Positions 52,723 to 60,868 of a stretch of DNA of 64,000 bases are shown piece after piece; the stretch's first letter is position 1, and each line of letters opens with the position of its first letter. Where the stretch lies: assembly GCF_900091515.1 (NCBI RefSeq), contig NZ_LT607410.1, positions 3,100,001 through 3,164,000 on the forward strand, read 5' to 3'. Source of the stretch: Micromonospora purpureochromogenes. Its GTDB lineage: Bacteria; Actinomycetota; Actinomycetes; Mycobacteriales; Micromonosporaceae. Under the pieces are notes generated by a model. The model did not search any database. It was not told the origin of the DNA and saw only the letters and a program-made list of their open reading frames with translations. A program made the translations under genes and the position numbers.

Positions 52723-53179
52723 TGCCCGACTCCAGCTCCAGGCCCTCGTACGCCAGGGTGAGCGCCTCGATGGCGATCTCCTGGGAGAGGGTGTGCAGGT
52801 GCGCGCCCCGCCACCGCATCGGCCACGCGTTGATCATGTTCCAGCGCAGCGCCTCGCTGGTGCCGGCGGCGTCGAGCAGCACCACCGAGACGTTGCGGCG
52901 GTTCACCGTCCCCCGGGCCGCGGCCTGCACCCAGTCCCACAGCTCGCGGGAGGAGGTGAGCCCGAAGTGCAGGGTCACCGGGGCGTAGTCGACCTGGCCG
53001 GGCACGGCCCGGATCCGGTCGTTGCCGGCCTCCCGGTACGCCCGCCGGGCGATCGTCACCTCCAGGCCGCTGACCTCGGTGAAGTGCCCGTTGGTGATGC
53101 CGTTGATGAGCAGCTTGAAGTTGTAGGCCCGGTACGGGTCGACCGGCGCGCCCGGTTGCGGCGTGGCGGGGGTCGTCAT
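52694..53179 (-). CDS. Contractile tail inner-tube protein (gp19-like)
   Basis: The 161-residue protein starts at ATG 53179, one base after the sheath stop. It has the tail-tube family pattern VDPYRAYNFKLLINGITNGH, FTEVSGLEVTIARRAYREAG, DYAPVTLHFGLTSSRELWDW, ALRWNMINAWPMRWRGAHLH and AIEALTLAYEGLEL. It would form the inner tube that the sheath drives outward. I see only one tube gene, whereas many extracellular injection systems carry two or three. Confidence 0.94.
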   Translation of the reverse strand: MTTPATPQPGAPVDPYRAYNFKLLINGITNGHFTEVSGLEVTIARRAYREAGNDRIRAVPGQVDYAPVTLHFGLTSSRELWDWVQAAARGTVNRRNVSVVLLDAAGTSEALRWNMINAWPMRWRGAHLHTLSQEIAIEALTLAYEGLELESGSAAAAPRTA

Positions 53180-53180
53180 G

Positions 53181-54440
53181 TCAGCCTCCGATCGTCTCGG
53201 TCTCGGTGCCACCGGCCCACTGGCTGAGCTTGAACACCACGAACTCCGCGGGCTTGACCACCGCGATGCCGATGTGGGCGACCACCATGCCGGCGTCGCG
53301 CACGTCGGCCGGGTTGGTCTCCTCGTCGCACTTGACGAAGAACGCCTCCTCCGGCGTACGCCCGAGCAGGGCGCCGTCGCGCCAGACCCGGGTGAGGAAG
53401 GCGCCGATGTCGCGGCGGATGGAGCGCCACAGCGAGAAGTCGTTCGGCTCGAAGACCATCCACCGGGTGCCGTTGGCGATGGCCTGCTCGATGGAGATGG
53501 AGAGCCGCCGCACGTTGAGGTAGCGCCACTCGCTGGCCTCGGCGGCGAGCGTACGGGCGCCCCACACCCGGATGCCCTCGCCGGCGAAGTAGCGGATCAC
53601 GTTGACGCCCTTGGGGTTGAGCACGTCGTGCTCCGGGCGGGTGACCAGGTACTCCAGGTCGACGGCGCCGCGTACCGGTTCGTTGGCCGGGGCCTTGTGC
53701 ACGCCGCGCAGCCCGTCGGTGCGGGCCCAGATGCCGGCCATGTGCCCGCTCGGCGGGGTGAGCACCAGGTCGCCGCTGAGCGGGTCGCGCACCCGCAGCC
53801 AGGGGAAGTAGCAGGTGCCGAAGTCCGACTGCCGGGGCCGGTACGCGACGGTGCCGCCGCCGCCGCCGCCGCCGCCGTCGTCGTCGTCGGCCGGCTTGGC
53901 CGTACCCTCGGCGGGTTTGGCGTCGGCGGCGCGGGGGGCGCGGGCGGAGCTGGGGGTGGCGACCCGGGTCAGCGCCGAGATGTCGTCGATGCCGGGGGGC
54001 GGGTCGCAGATCGCCACCATGGTGCGCAGCCGCTCGGCCATGCTCAGCAGGGCCTCGTGCGAGACCGGGTCGTGGAAGCCGGGCGCGGCGAGGATCGACA
54101 CCTCGTCGACGGCCTCCAGCAGTTGCAGGCCGGTACGGCGCTGGCCGCCGCCGGTGAGCTGGCCGCCCTCGCCGACGTTGACCACCCAGCACCGGGTGCC
54201 GCCGTTGTCGAGGAAGCCGAAGACGGCGCGGGCCAGCGGGGTGCTCTCCGGGCGTTCGCCGCCGGCGTAGAGCCGCAGGAACTCCGACCAGCTGTTCACC
54301 GGCATCGCCCGGTCCACGTGGGCGCCGCGGTCCGGGGCGATGCCGACGAACGCGGCGGTGCTCATGCCGACCGGCCCGATCGGGTGGGCCCCGCTCGGCA
54401 CCTCCTCGACGTAGATGCCGGGGGAGAAGTAGTTGGGCAT
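53181..54440 (-). CDS. Contractile tail sheath protein
   Basis: The 419-residue sheath starts after AGGAGG. MPNYFSPGIYVEEVPSGAHP is the standard opening. The C-terminal sheath core is present (GIRVWGARTLAAEASEWRYL, NVRRLSISIEQAIANGTRWM, VFEPNDFSLWRSIRRDIGAF, FFVKCDEETNPADVRDAG, VVKPAEFVVFKLSQW). A low-complexity insertion of acidic residues then glycines (DDDDGGGGGGGG, about residues 186-197) interrupts the middle domain and probably loops out on the particle surface. There is one sheath gene only. Confidence 0.96.
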   Translation of the reverse strand: MPNYFSPGIYVEEVPSGAHPIGPVGMSTAAFVGIAPDRGAHVDRAMPVNSWSEFLRLYAGGERPESTPLARAVFGFLDNGGTRCWVVNVGEGGQLTGGGQRRTGLQLLEAVDEVSILAAPGFHDPVSHEALLSMAERLRTMVAICDPPPGIDDISALTRVATPSSARAPRAADAKPAEGTAKPADDDDGGGGGGGGTVAYRPRQSDFGTCYFPWLRVRDPLSGDLVLTPPSGHMAGIWARTDGLRGVHKAPANEPVRGAVDLEYLVTRPEHDVLNPKGVNVIRYFAGEGIRVWGARTLAAEASEWRYLNVRRLSISIEQAIANGTRWMVFEPNDFSLWRSIRRDIGAFLTRVWRDGALLGRTPEEAFFVKCDEETNPADVRDAGMVVAHIGIAVVKPAEFVVFKLSQWAGGTETETIGG

Positions 54441-54471
54441 CGGTCCTCCTGGTGCGCGGGGGTGGTCCGGG

Positions 54472-55167
54472 TCAGCGGGCCGGGGGTTCGCAGACGATGA
54501 CGAGGTCGGTGTCGGCGGGGTCGACGTCGGCGGTGAGGGTGTGGCCGCGGCCGACCAGGCGCAGCCGGACCGGGCCGGGCTGCTCGGGGTCGTCCGGCAC
54601 GCCGGTGAGCCGGAACCGGCCGGCCGGGTCGGTCTGCGTGGCCTGGGAGGTGCCGACCAGTTCGACCCGCATCGCGGCGAGGGGCTGCTCCTGCGGGCCG
54701 ACCACCCGGCCGTCCAGGGTGCGCATCGGCAGTTGCCGCAGCCGCAGCGGGCGCAGCACCGGCGGCGCGGCCGGCAGCGGCCGGGCCACCTGCGCGGGTA
54801 CGTCGATCAGCAGCGCCGGCCGGGGCGGCACACCGAACGCCCGCCACAGCTGCGGGTCGCCGGCCTCGAGCAGCACCTCCGGCTCCCCGTCGACGACCGC
54901 GGCGGCGAGCACCCGGTCCAGCCGGGGCAGCGCCGCCGGGCCGGCGGCGCTGACCAGGTAGCGGACCGTGAAGCGGTACGGCTCCCGGTTGCCGGTGCCG
55001 CGGGTCTGCCGGCCGGGCCGCAGCTCCAGCGGCCAGACCGTCAGCCCGTCGGCGGGTCCGCCGTCGGCGGGCGGGCCGACCGGGACGCCCTCGCCCGCGG
55101 CGGTGGCCAGCCACGCCGCCAGGTCGGCGGTGGCCGCCTCGACCGGTCCACGCCCGTCGTCGGTCAT
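54472..55167 (-). CDS. DUF4255/Pvc16-like cap protein with C-terminal carboxypeptidase-regulatory-like domain
   Basis: The 231-residue protein starts at ATG 55167, overlapping the upstream stop. The first 150 residues (LAAWLATAAGEGVPVGPPAD, YRFTVRYLVSAAGPAALPRL, DRVLAAAVVDGEPEVLLEAG) fit the DUF4255 family that caps the tail tube in injection systems. The last 65 residues (MRVELVGTSQATQTDPAGRF, RLTGVPDDPEQPGPVRLRLV) look like a CarboxypepD_reg/transthyretin-like beta sandwich. This combination is less usual. Its place directly before the sheath gene is the normal one for the cap. Confidence 0.78.
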   Translation of the reverse strand: MTDDGRGPVEAATADLAAWLATAAGEGVPVGPPADGGPADGLTVWPLELRPGRQTRGTGNREPYRFTVRYLVSAAGPAALPRLDRVLAAAVVDGEPEVLLEAGDPQLWRAFGVPPRPALLIDVPAQVARPLPAAPPVLRPLRLRQLPMRTLDGRVVGPQEQPLAAMRVELVGTSQATQTDPAGRFRLTGVPDDPEQPGPVRLRLVGRGHTLTADVDPADTDLVIVCEPPAR

Positions 55168-55772
55168 CGCGGCGGGCTCCCCTGGATCCGGTACGCGATG
55201 GCCTCGTTCCAGACGTGCGGGTAGACGCCGATCTCGAAGTACCGGGTGAAGGCGTTGATCGGCGCGTTGGTGTGGTCGTGCCAGAGCAACCAGACCGGGG
55301 CGATGGTGAAGAGCACGTAGTTGAGCAGCACCAGCGGGATGTAGAGCGGGCCGAGCAGCCGGCCCTGGAAGATGTGCACGTCCTCGTGCCGCTGGATGCC
55401 GGGGCTGGAGCCGGCGCAGACCGTGCCGATGGTGGTGGCGTACCGCGGGGAGACGCCCTCCACGAGGTTGACCCGGCAGCTGTGCTGCGAGGTGGTCCGG
55501 TCGAGCTGGTGACCGAAGATCAGGTGCACGGCGAGGTAGACCGCGCCGACGGCGGTGTTCAGCAGGCTCCAGGTGTGGTCCACGAGGAAGAGCCAGACGC
55601 CGCGGGCGTCCGGGCCGTACACCCCGGCCGAGGCGACCGCCCAGCCGAACGGGGCGCCGACGAGCAGCCCGACGACCGCGCCGATCAGCAGACCGAGGGT
55701 GCCGCCGGCCCACCCACCGAACGCGGCGCCGAGGACGATGTGGACGGCGGCGCTGATGATTCCGAAGACCAT
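55164..55772 (-). CDS. Polytopic membrane protein with HEDVH motif
   Basis: The 202-residue product starts at ATG 55772. Hydrophobic segments at about 3-26, 28-48, 58-85 and 140-164 frame a loop with two cysteines. GIQRHEDVHIFQGRLLGPLY follows, where HEDVH (129-133) matches the HExxH zinc signature and Glu190 in VWNEAIAYR could be a third ligand. It may be an inactive structural fold or an intramembrane/juxtamembrane metallopeptidase. The stop overlaps the cap gene, placing it in the injection-system operon. Confidence 0.72.
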   Translation of the reverse strand: MVFGIISAAVHIVLGAAFGGWAGGTLGLLIGAVVGLLVGAPFGWAVASAGVYGPDARGVWLFLVDHTWSLLNTAVGAVYLAVHLIFGHQLDRTTSQHSCRVNLVEGVSPRYATTIGTVCAGSSPGIQRHEDVHIFQGRLLGPLYIPLVLLNYVLFTIAPVWLLWHDHTNAPINAFTRYFEIGVYPHVWNEAIAYRIQGSPPR

Positions 55773-55786
55773 GACGCTCACCTCTC

Positions 55787-56134
55787 TCAGACCCAGGAAC
55801 GGATGTAGCGGGGCTCGGCGCCGCCCTGGGCGACCCGGCTCGGCGACGCCTGCGTCGCCTGCCGGTTGCCCGGCGGCAGCTGGTTGATACCGAGGGCGGC
55901 GGAGAAGATGATCAGCCCGTTGAAGAACGCGATGATCCATTTCTCGGCGCCGGCGTCCGTGGCGAACGCCGCGGTCAGGTAGGACAGCACCAGGGCGACG
56001 CCCAACGCGATCCACTTGCGGGCCTTGTCGCCGGAGGGTCCGAGCAGGCCGCCGACGACGTTGGCGGTCAGCAGGGTGGCGGCGCTCGCGCCGGTGAGGC
56101 TGCCGAGGGCGGCCCAGGTGTAGAGATCGTTCAT
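55787..56134 (-). CDS. Small holin-like membrane protein
   Basis: This 115-residue protein has two to three hydrophobic stretches (LYTWAALGSLTGASAATLLT, WIALGVALVLSYLTAAFATD, WIIAFFNGLIIFSAALGINQ) and a short basic tail (ASPSRVAQGGAEPRYIRSW). Size and topology resemble phage holins or small pore proteins, though sequence similarity to a named holin is not visible to me. It lies 14 bases upstream of the HEDVH membrane gene in the same operon and might allow particle release or anchor the particle. Confidence 0.7.
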   Translation of the reverse strand: MNDLYTWAALGSLTGASAATLLTANVVGGLLGPSGDKARKWIALGVALVLSYLTAAFATDAGAEKWIIAFFNGLIIFSAALGINQLPPGNRQATQASPSRVAQGGAEPRYIRSWV

Positions 56135-56250
56135 AGCGATCTCCCTTCGGATGGTGCCGGGAGGAGGGGGTGTGATGGTGAGGTGCGACGGCCGGGTTGG
56201 TGTGCCCGGCCCGGCCGCCCGGGTGGTGGCGATGTCCGGCCCTGTCGGGG

Positions 56251-57063
56251 TCAGACCGGCCTCGGATGCTCCGCCGGTGGCGTGGCGGCCGGCGCGACGG
56301 CCGCGCCCGTCCGAGTCGCGGCGGGAGCGGCGGCGGACCGGCCCCGTCGGCGCAGCAGCAGGACGGCGACGACCGCGCCGACCACGAGCAGGACGACCAC
56401 GGACCCGAGGACCAGGAGCCAGGGGAACGACCCGCCTTCGTCACCGCCGGGGGAGGCGGCCGCCGTGGCGGACGGCGAAGGCTTCGGCGCCGCCTCGGCC
56501 ACCGCCCGCAGCTCGAGCGGCTTTTCCTGGTTGGCGACGACCTTCCAGGTGACCGAGCGGCCGATGCGCGTGCCGTTCGTGTCGATCACCCGACCGGGAA
56601 AGGTCAGGGAAATCTCGAACGACATCAACTGCATGAACCTCGCCTGGTTCAACGGATCCTGTTCGGCCACCTTCCCGCCGTATTTCTTCGGATCGAGCGG
56701 GAGGCTGAACCGGTAGAGATCGTCCTCCCGGACCAGTCTTACGCTCTCGCTGGTGAAATCCTTCAGCGGAGTGTGGTGGTAGGTGATCAGGGAACCGTAG
56801 AAGCCTTCATTCTCGTAGACCCACTCGTCGCCCTTCGGCAACGTGGGGATGTTCTGCCGGAGTTCGGCGAAGCCGACCTGGACGGTCCTGTTGTCGGTGG
56901 TCAGGAACCGTTTGTCGGCGGTCAGCAGCAGTTGCCCGTCGATCGTGTCGTCGGCGTTGACGGTCAGGCCGATGTTGAGCTGCATGCACCCGGTGAGCAT
57001 CGCCACCAGGGCGAGACACACCGCGAGGCGGAATGCCCTGCCGCGGTCGAGTCCCGTATTCAT
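56251..57063 (-). CDS. LppM-like lipoprotein with C-terminal membrane span
   Basis: From ATG 57063 the protein is 270 residues. A lipoprotein signal (AFRLAVCLALVAMLTGC) is followed by an LppM-type domain (MQLNIGLTVNADDTIDGQLL, FAELRQNIPTLPKGDEWVYE, MSFEISLTFPGRVIDTNGTR, IGRSVTWKVVANQEKPLELR). A Ser/Pro linker leads to one C-terminal span (FPWLLVLGSVVVLLVVGAVV) and a basic tail. LppM is known in mycobacteria, where it affects cell-surface glycolipids and phagosome maturation. It is the first gene of the leftward run, 116 bases from the holin-like gene, so membership in the system is likely but not proven. Confidence 0.85.
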   Translation of the reverse strand: MNTGLDRGRAFRLAVCLALVAMLTGCMQLNIGLTVNADDTIDGQLLLTADKRFLTTDNRTVQVGFAELRQNIPTLPKGDEWVYENEGFYGSLITYHHTPLKDFTSESVRLVREDDLYRFSLPLDPKKYGGKVAEQDPLNQARFMQLMSFEISLTFPGRVIDTNGTRIGRSVTWKVVANQEKPLELRAVAEAAPKPSPSATAAASPGGDEGGSFPWLLVLGSVVVLLVVGAVVAVLLLRRRGRSAAAPAATRTGAAVAPAATPPAEHPRPV

Positions 57064-57370
57064 GCCAGCAGTGTGTGTGATCGCACTCACTATCCGCAGT
57101 CAGCGATCAGTCACAACCGTGTCACCGATCTTACCGGCCCGTTCTCCCTTTCGGCTGACGCCATAAATGGGCGCGATCGATAGTCTGAAGGGTTGGCCGG
57201 ACGCAATTTCGGCTCTCCACCTCGGGGAGGGCGGTGAGGGAATTCGGCCAGGGTGGACGGTGCTCCTCGACCCGCCGCCGCCGGGCGACGGGCCGACCGG
57301 CGGGCCGGAATCGGCGCCCGGCAGTGCGGAACGCTTGCCGAGCAGATCCTGGATATATAGTATCCAGAAT
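57064..57370. promoter_or_regulatory. Divergent promoter region with Rrf2-type operator
   Basis: This stretch of 307 bases lies between the LppM-like gene (leftward) and the Rrf2 gene (rightward). CTGGATA-TATAG-TATCCAG (57349-57367) is a seven-base-arm dyad four bases before the Rrf2 start and overlaps a TATATAGT -10-like element, a typical Rrf2 autorepression layout. Near the LppM-like start the DNA is AT-richer, as expected for the injection-system promoter. I see no gene. Confidence 0.7.
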
Positions 57371-57856
57371 ATGAAGATGGCCGAGGGCGTCGAGTGGGCG
57401 CTGCACAGCTGCCTCAACATGACCTGGTTGGAGCCGGGGCGTGCGGTGTCGGCCGCCCGCCTGGCCGCCTTCTACGGGCTACCCACGGCGTACCTCAACA
57501 AGCAGTTGCAGGCCCTGGTGCGGGCCGGGATTCTCCGGTCCGTCTCCGGCCCGCGCGGCGGGTTCCGATTGGCCCGCGCCCCCGAGGAGATCACCCTGCT
57601 CGACGTGGTGACCGCCATCGAGGGGGCGGAGGAGGCCTTCCGCTGCGCGCAGATCCTCCGCCAGGGGCCGGGAGGTCGCGCCGACGTCGACTACCGGCAG
57701 GCCTGCCTGATCTCCCAGGCGATGCGCCGCGCCGACCTGGCCTGGCGGCGGGAGCTGGCCGGGCAGACCCTCGCGCAGCTGCGAAAGGCGGTCGGCGACC
57801 GCTACCCGGACACCCCGCGGAACACCCGTGAGCGCCTCGTCGCGCCCCCGTCCTGA
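57371..57856 (+). CDS. Rrf2 family transcriptional regulator
   Basis: The 161-residue regulator starts at ATG 57371. Its winged helix (KMAEGVEWALHSCLNMTWLE, LAAFYGLPTAYLNKQLQALV, GILRSVSGPRGGFRLARAPE, EITLLDVVTAIEG) is typical Rrf2. Two cysteines (FRCAQIL, RQACLIS) remain in the dimer region but not the three-Cys iron-sulfur set of IscR/NsrR, so it may be a redox or ligand sensor instead. It lies 28 bases upstream of a cupin gene in the same direction, with an operator at 57349. Confidence 0.9.
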   Translation: MKMAEGVEWALHSCLNMTWLEPGRAVSAARLAAFYGLPTAYLNKQLQALVRAGILRSVSGPRGGFRLARAPEEITLLDVVTAIEGAEEAFRCAQILRQGPGGRADVDYRQACLISQAMRRADLAWRRELAGQTLAQLRKAVGDRYPDTPRNTRERLVAPPS

Positions 57857-57884
57857 CCACCGTCCCCATCAGAAGGCGAGCACC

Positions 57885-58361
57885 ATGACCGACGCACCAC
57901 TGCATGTCCGTGCCGACGACGCCACCGTCCTCGCCGACGGCCCGACCAGCCTGATCACCCTGCTCGGCGACGCCGGCGAGACCGGCGGCGCGCTCACCGC
58001 CAACCGGGCCACCCTGCACACCGGCTCGCCCGGCGCCCCACCGCACCTGCACACCCGCGCCGCCGAGACGTTCTTCGTCCTCGACGGGGTCCTGGACGTG
58101 CTGGTCGCCGACGAGATCCGCACCCTGCGCCGCGGCGACTTCCTGCTCGTTCCCGCGCACACCCCGCACGCCTTCGCCCCGGCCCGCGGCGAGTCCGCCG
58201 ACGTGCTGGTGGTCTTCACCCCCGGCATCGACCGGTTCGACTACTACCGGCTCCTCGAGCGGGTGTACCGGGGCGAGGCCGACCCGGCCGAGATCGCCGC
58301 CAGCGGACAGCGCTACGACAACCACTACGTCGACAGTCCGCTGTGGCGCGGCCGCCCCTGA
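57885..58361 (+). CDS. Cupin domain protein
   Basis: The 158-residue protein is a single cupin with the metal-site pattern PPHLHTRAAETFFVLDGVLD (two His and one Glu) and GDFLLVPAHTPHAFAPA (fourth ligand His). A C-terminal part YYRLLERVYRGEADPAEIAA follows. Similar cupins act as small dioxygenases, isomerases or binding proteins; the substrate is unknown. It appears to be the target gene of the adjacent Rrf2 regulator. Confidence 0.9.
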   Translation: MTDAPLHVRADDATVLADGPTSLITLLGDAGETGGALTANRATLHTGSPGAPPHLHTRAAETFFVLDGVLDVLVADEIRTLRRGDFLLVPAHTPHAFAPARGESADVLVVFTPGIDRFDYYRLLERVYRGEADPAEIAASGQRYDNHYVDSPLWRGRP

Positions 58362-58417
58362 CCGCGCCGCCCGCCGCGCCCGGCCGCTGTGGCGGGCCCG
58401 GCGACTAGGCCGACCGG

Positions 58418-58843
58418 ATGCGTCTCCTCGCCTGCGTGCTGCTCGTCGACCCGGCCGGCCGGCTGCTGTTGCAGCTCCGCGACGAACACGCCCCGAACCA
58501 TCCCGACGTCTGGGGGTTGCCGGGCGGGCACGGGGAGCCGGGGGAGACGGCCGCGGCGACCGCGAGCCGCGAGCTGTACGAGGAGACCGGGCTGCGCCCC
58601 GACGGCGAGCTGCGGCTCTTCGCCAGCCAGGAGCTGCCGGAGCTGGACCGGGTGAAGCACTACTTCTGGGCCGCCACCCGGGCTCGGCAGGAGGACGTGG
58701 TGCTCGGCGAGGGCGCGGCGATGCTCTTCGTCCCGCCCGGCGAGGTGCTCGACGGCCGCCCGTACACCCCCGGCACCGTCGAGGTGCTGACCCGCTTCCT
58801 GGCCTCGCCCGAGTACGCCGGCCTGGCCGCCGCCGGCTGCTGA
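58418..58843 (+). CDS. NUDIX hydrolase
   Basis: This 141-residue protein has a standard Nudix box: GGHGEPGETAAATASRELYE followed by ETG. The start LLACVLLVDPAGRLLLQLRD and LPELDRVKHYFWAATRARQE are consistent with the MutT-like group acting on nucleoside di- or triphosphates, but the substrate cannot be inferred. It follows the cupin gene by 56 bases. Confidence 0.9.
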   Translation: MRLLACVLLVDPAGRLLLQLRDEHAPNHPDVWGLPGGHGEPGETAAATASRELYEETGLRPDGELRLFASQELPELDRVKHYFWAATRARQEDVVLGEGAAMLFVPPGEVLDGRPYTPGTVEVLTRFLASPEYAGLAAAGC

Positions 58844-58876
58844 CCGCCGAATCCGGTGAGGCCGGGGCCGGTCTGC

Positions 58877-60037
58877 TCAGTCGCGTGGCGGGTGCCAGTC
58901 GGCGTACCGGGCCGCCTGGCGCAGCGCGACGCGGGACGGGGTGAGCCGGATCAGGGTGTCGCGGAGCGTGACCGCCGCCGGGTGGCGCAGCTGCTGGCCG
59001 AAGCGGCCGGCGCGGGCCGAGGCCCGGGCCACCGCCTGGCTGCGCGGGCGGCGCTCCCGGTCGTAGCGGGCGAGCGCGGCGTCGACGTGTGCCGGCCCGC
59101 CGGCGCAGGCCGCGCCGAGCGTGACCGCGTCCTCGATCGCCTGGCAGGCGCCCTGACCGAGGTACGGGGTCATCGCGTGCGCCGCGTCGCCCAGCAGCGC
59201 CACCCGGCCGCGCACGTAGGACGGCAGTGGGGTGCCCAGGTGGTGCAGGTCGTGCCGCAGCACCTGCTCGGGCCGGGTGGCGGCGAGCAGCGCCGGAACC
59301 GGGTCGTGCCAGTCGCCGAAGCGCTCCCGCACGGCGGCCAGCTCGTCGGGGGCCCGCCCGCCGGGTGGGGCGGTCACCGCGGCGTACCAGTAGACCTGGT
59401 CGGCGCCGAGCGGGACCATGCCGAACTCGGCGCCCGGGCCCCAGCTCACCGCGGTCGGCAGCGAGCCGTCCCAGCGGATCGCCGCCCGCCACGCCGTCGC
59501 CCCGACGTACGTGGGCCCGGGGTGCTCCGGCCAGAGCCGGGAACGGACGGCCGAGCGCAGCCCGTCGGCGCCCACCACCAGGTCGGCGGCGAGTTCGGCG
59601 GGCTCCCCGCGCCAGCGGTGCTGCACCCGGGCGCCGTCCGGACCGGTCGTCACGTCGACCACCTCGGCGTCGGTGCGCAGCGCGGCCGCCGGCAGGGCGT
59701 CGCGCAGCACGCCGTGCAGCCTGCCCCGGTGGACGCCGAGCGCGGCGGTGCCGAGCTGCCGGGTCAGGTCGGCGCCGTCCACCCGGGACAGCCAGCGTCC
59801 GCTCCGGGTGCGCAGCCCGCCGGGGGCCTCGGTCCGGCCGTGCGCGCGGACGGCCTCGCCGACGCCGAGCGCGTCCAGTCCCCGCAGCGCGTTGGACATC
59901 AGGGTCAGCCCGGCTCCCACCTCGCCCAGTTCCGGCGCGCGTTCGAGCACGGTCACCCGCCAGCCCGCCCGGTGCAGGGCGAGGGCGGCGGCCAGGCCAC
60001 CGATCCCGCCGCCGACCACCACCGCGTGTCCGTCCAT
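58877..60037 (-). CDS. FAD-dependent monooxygenase (salicylate hydroxylase/PHBH fold)
   Basis: The 386-residue flavoenzyme has the N-terminal nucleotide-binding motif VVVGGGIGGLAAALALHRAG, the middle DG motif ADLVVGADGLRSAVRSRL and the FAD/ribityl GD motif RVALLGDAAHAMTPYLGQGA. These three define class A flavoprotein hydroxylases. It would hydroxylate an aromatic or similar compound using NAD(P)H and oxygen. It diverges from a TetR regulator with two operators in the 67-base gap, so it is likely induced by its substrate. Confidence 0.93.
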   Translation of the reverse strand: MDGHAVVVGGGIGGLAAALALHRAGWRVTVLERAPELGEVGAGLTLMSNALRGLDALGVGEAVRAHGRTEAPGGLRTRSGRWLSRVDGADLTRQLGTAALGVHRGRLHGVLRDALPAAALRTDAEVVDVTTGPDGARVQHRWRGEPAELAADLVVGADGLRSAVRSRLWPEHPGPTYVGATAWRAAIRWDGSLPTAVSWGPGAEFGMVPLGADQVYWYAAVTAPPGGRAPDELAAVRERFGDWHDPVPALLAATRPEQVLRHDLHHLGTPLPSYVRGRVALLGDAAHAMTPYLGQGACQAIEDAVTLGAACAGGPAHVDAALARYDRERRPRSQAVARASARAGRFGQQLRHPAAVTLRDTLIRLTPSRVALRQAARYADWHPPRD

Positions 60038-60048
60038 CCCGGCCGCCT

Positions 60049-60083
60049 TTCTACAACTGTAGAAGTTAATACTACAGCTGTAG
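60049..60083. promoter_or_regulatory. Twin TetR operators between monooxygenase and regulator
   Basis: TTCTACAACTGTAGAA (60049-60064) and CTACAGCTGTAG (60072-60083) share the CTACA/TGTAG half-sites and sit eight bases apart in the divergent promoter. The TetR product should bind both and repress both directions. Confidence 0.88.
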
Positions 60084-60104
60084 AACACCGACGAGGAGGC
60101 CCGG

Positions 60105-60734
60105 ATGAACGGTCGGTCCGCGCGGGTGGCGGCGTTGGCCGACGCGGCGATCGCGCTGCTCGCCGAGGGCGGGATGCGCGCGTTGACCCACCGCGCCGTC
60201 GACGCCCGGGCCGGGGTGCCGGTCGGCACCACGTCGGCGTACCTGCGGACCCGGCAGGCGCTGATCGAGGCGGTGGTCCGCCGCCTGGCCGACCTGGACC
60301 GCGCCGACCTGGCCGACCGGGAGCTGCCCACCGACGCGCCACCCCCCGGGCCGCCGCCGCGGCTCACCCCGGCCGACCTCGACCACCTCGCGGTGGCCAC
60401 GGCGCAGGTGCTGGACCGTTGGCTCACCGTCGGGCGGGACCGTAGCCTGGCCCGCTACGCCTGCCTGCTGGAGGCCGTGCACCGACCCGAGTTGCGGCCG
60501 ATCCTGGCGCACGGCACCGTGCTGCGCGAGCAGGCCCGGGCGCTGCTGGCGGGGGCCGGTGCGCCGGACCCACGGCGGCAGGGCGACCAGTTCGTCGCCT
60601 TCGTCGACGGGTTGCTCTTCGACCGCCTCGTCGGCGCCGGCGCGCTCAGCGCGCCGCCGCCCGGCAGCCCGGAGAGCCGCGAGGACCTGCGCGCCGCCGT
60701 CCGCGCCCTGCTCCGCGCCTTCACCGGCTCCTGA
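60105..60734 (+). CDS. TetR family transcriptional regulator
   Basis: This 209-residue regulator follows a GAGGAGG ribosome site. The helix-turn-helix RVAALADAAIALLAEGGMRA, LTHRAVDARAGVPVGTTSAY, LRTRQALIEAVVRRLADLDR is clear and the remaining helical part is the ligand pocket. Location opposite the FAD monooxygenase with shared operators makes it the repressor of that gene. Confidence 0.94.
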   Translation: MNGRSARVAALADAAIALLAEGGMRALTHRAVDARAGVPVGTTSAYLRTRQALIEAVVRRLADLDRADLADRELPTDAPPPGPPPRLTPADLDHLAVATAQVLDRWLTVGRDRSLARYACLLEAVHRPELRPILAHGTVLREQARALLAGAGAPDPRRQGDQFVAFVDGLLFDRLVGAGALSAPPPGSPESREDLRAAVRALLRAFTGS

Positions 60735-60868
60735 CCTGTCCCACCGGCCGGGTGTCCGGCTCTGGGCAGGCCATGATCGCCTGACGGTCGGCCGAGAATC
60801 GGCCGGCGATGCCGCGTCCGGCGCGCCGGTGTCCCGACCAGTGGAGCGAGGGCCGGCGGTGAGTCCGG

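Noticed and set aside
42280..57063. Complete prophage
   Set aside because: There is no terminase, portal, capsid, integrase or replication gene; only tail-derived parts and membrane proteins are present.
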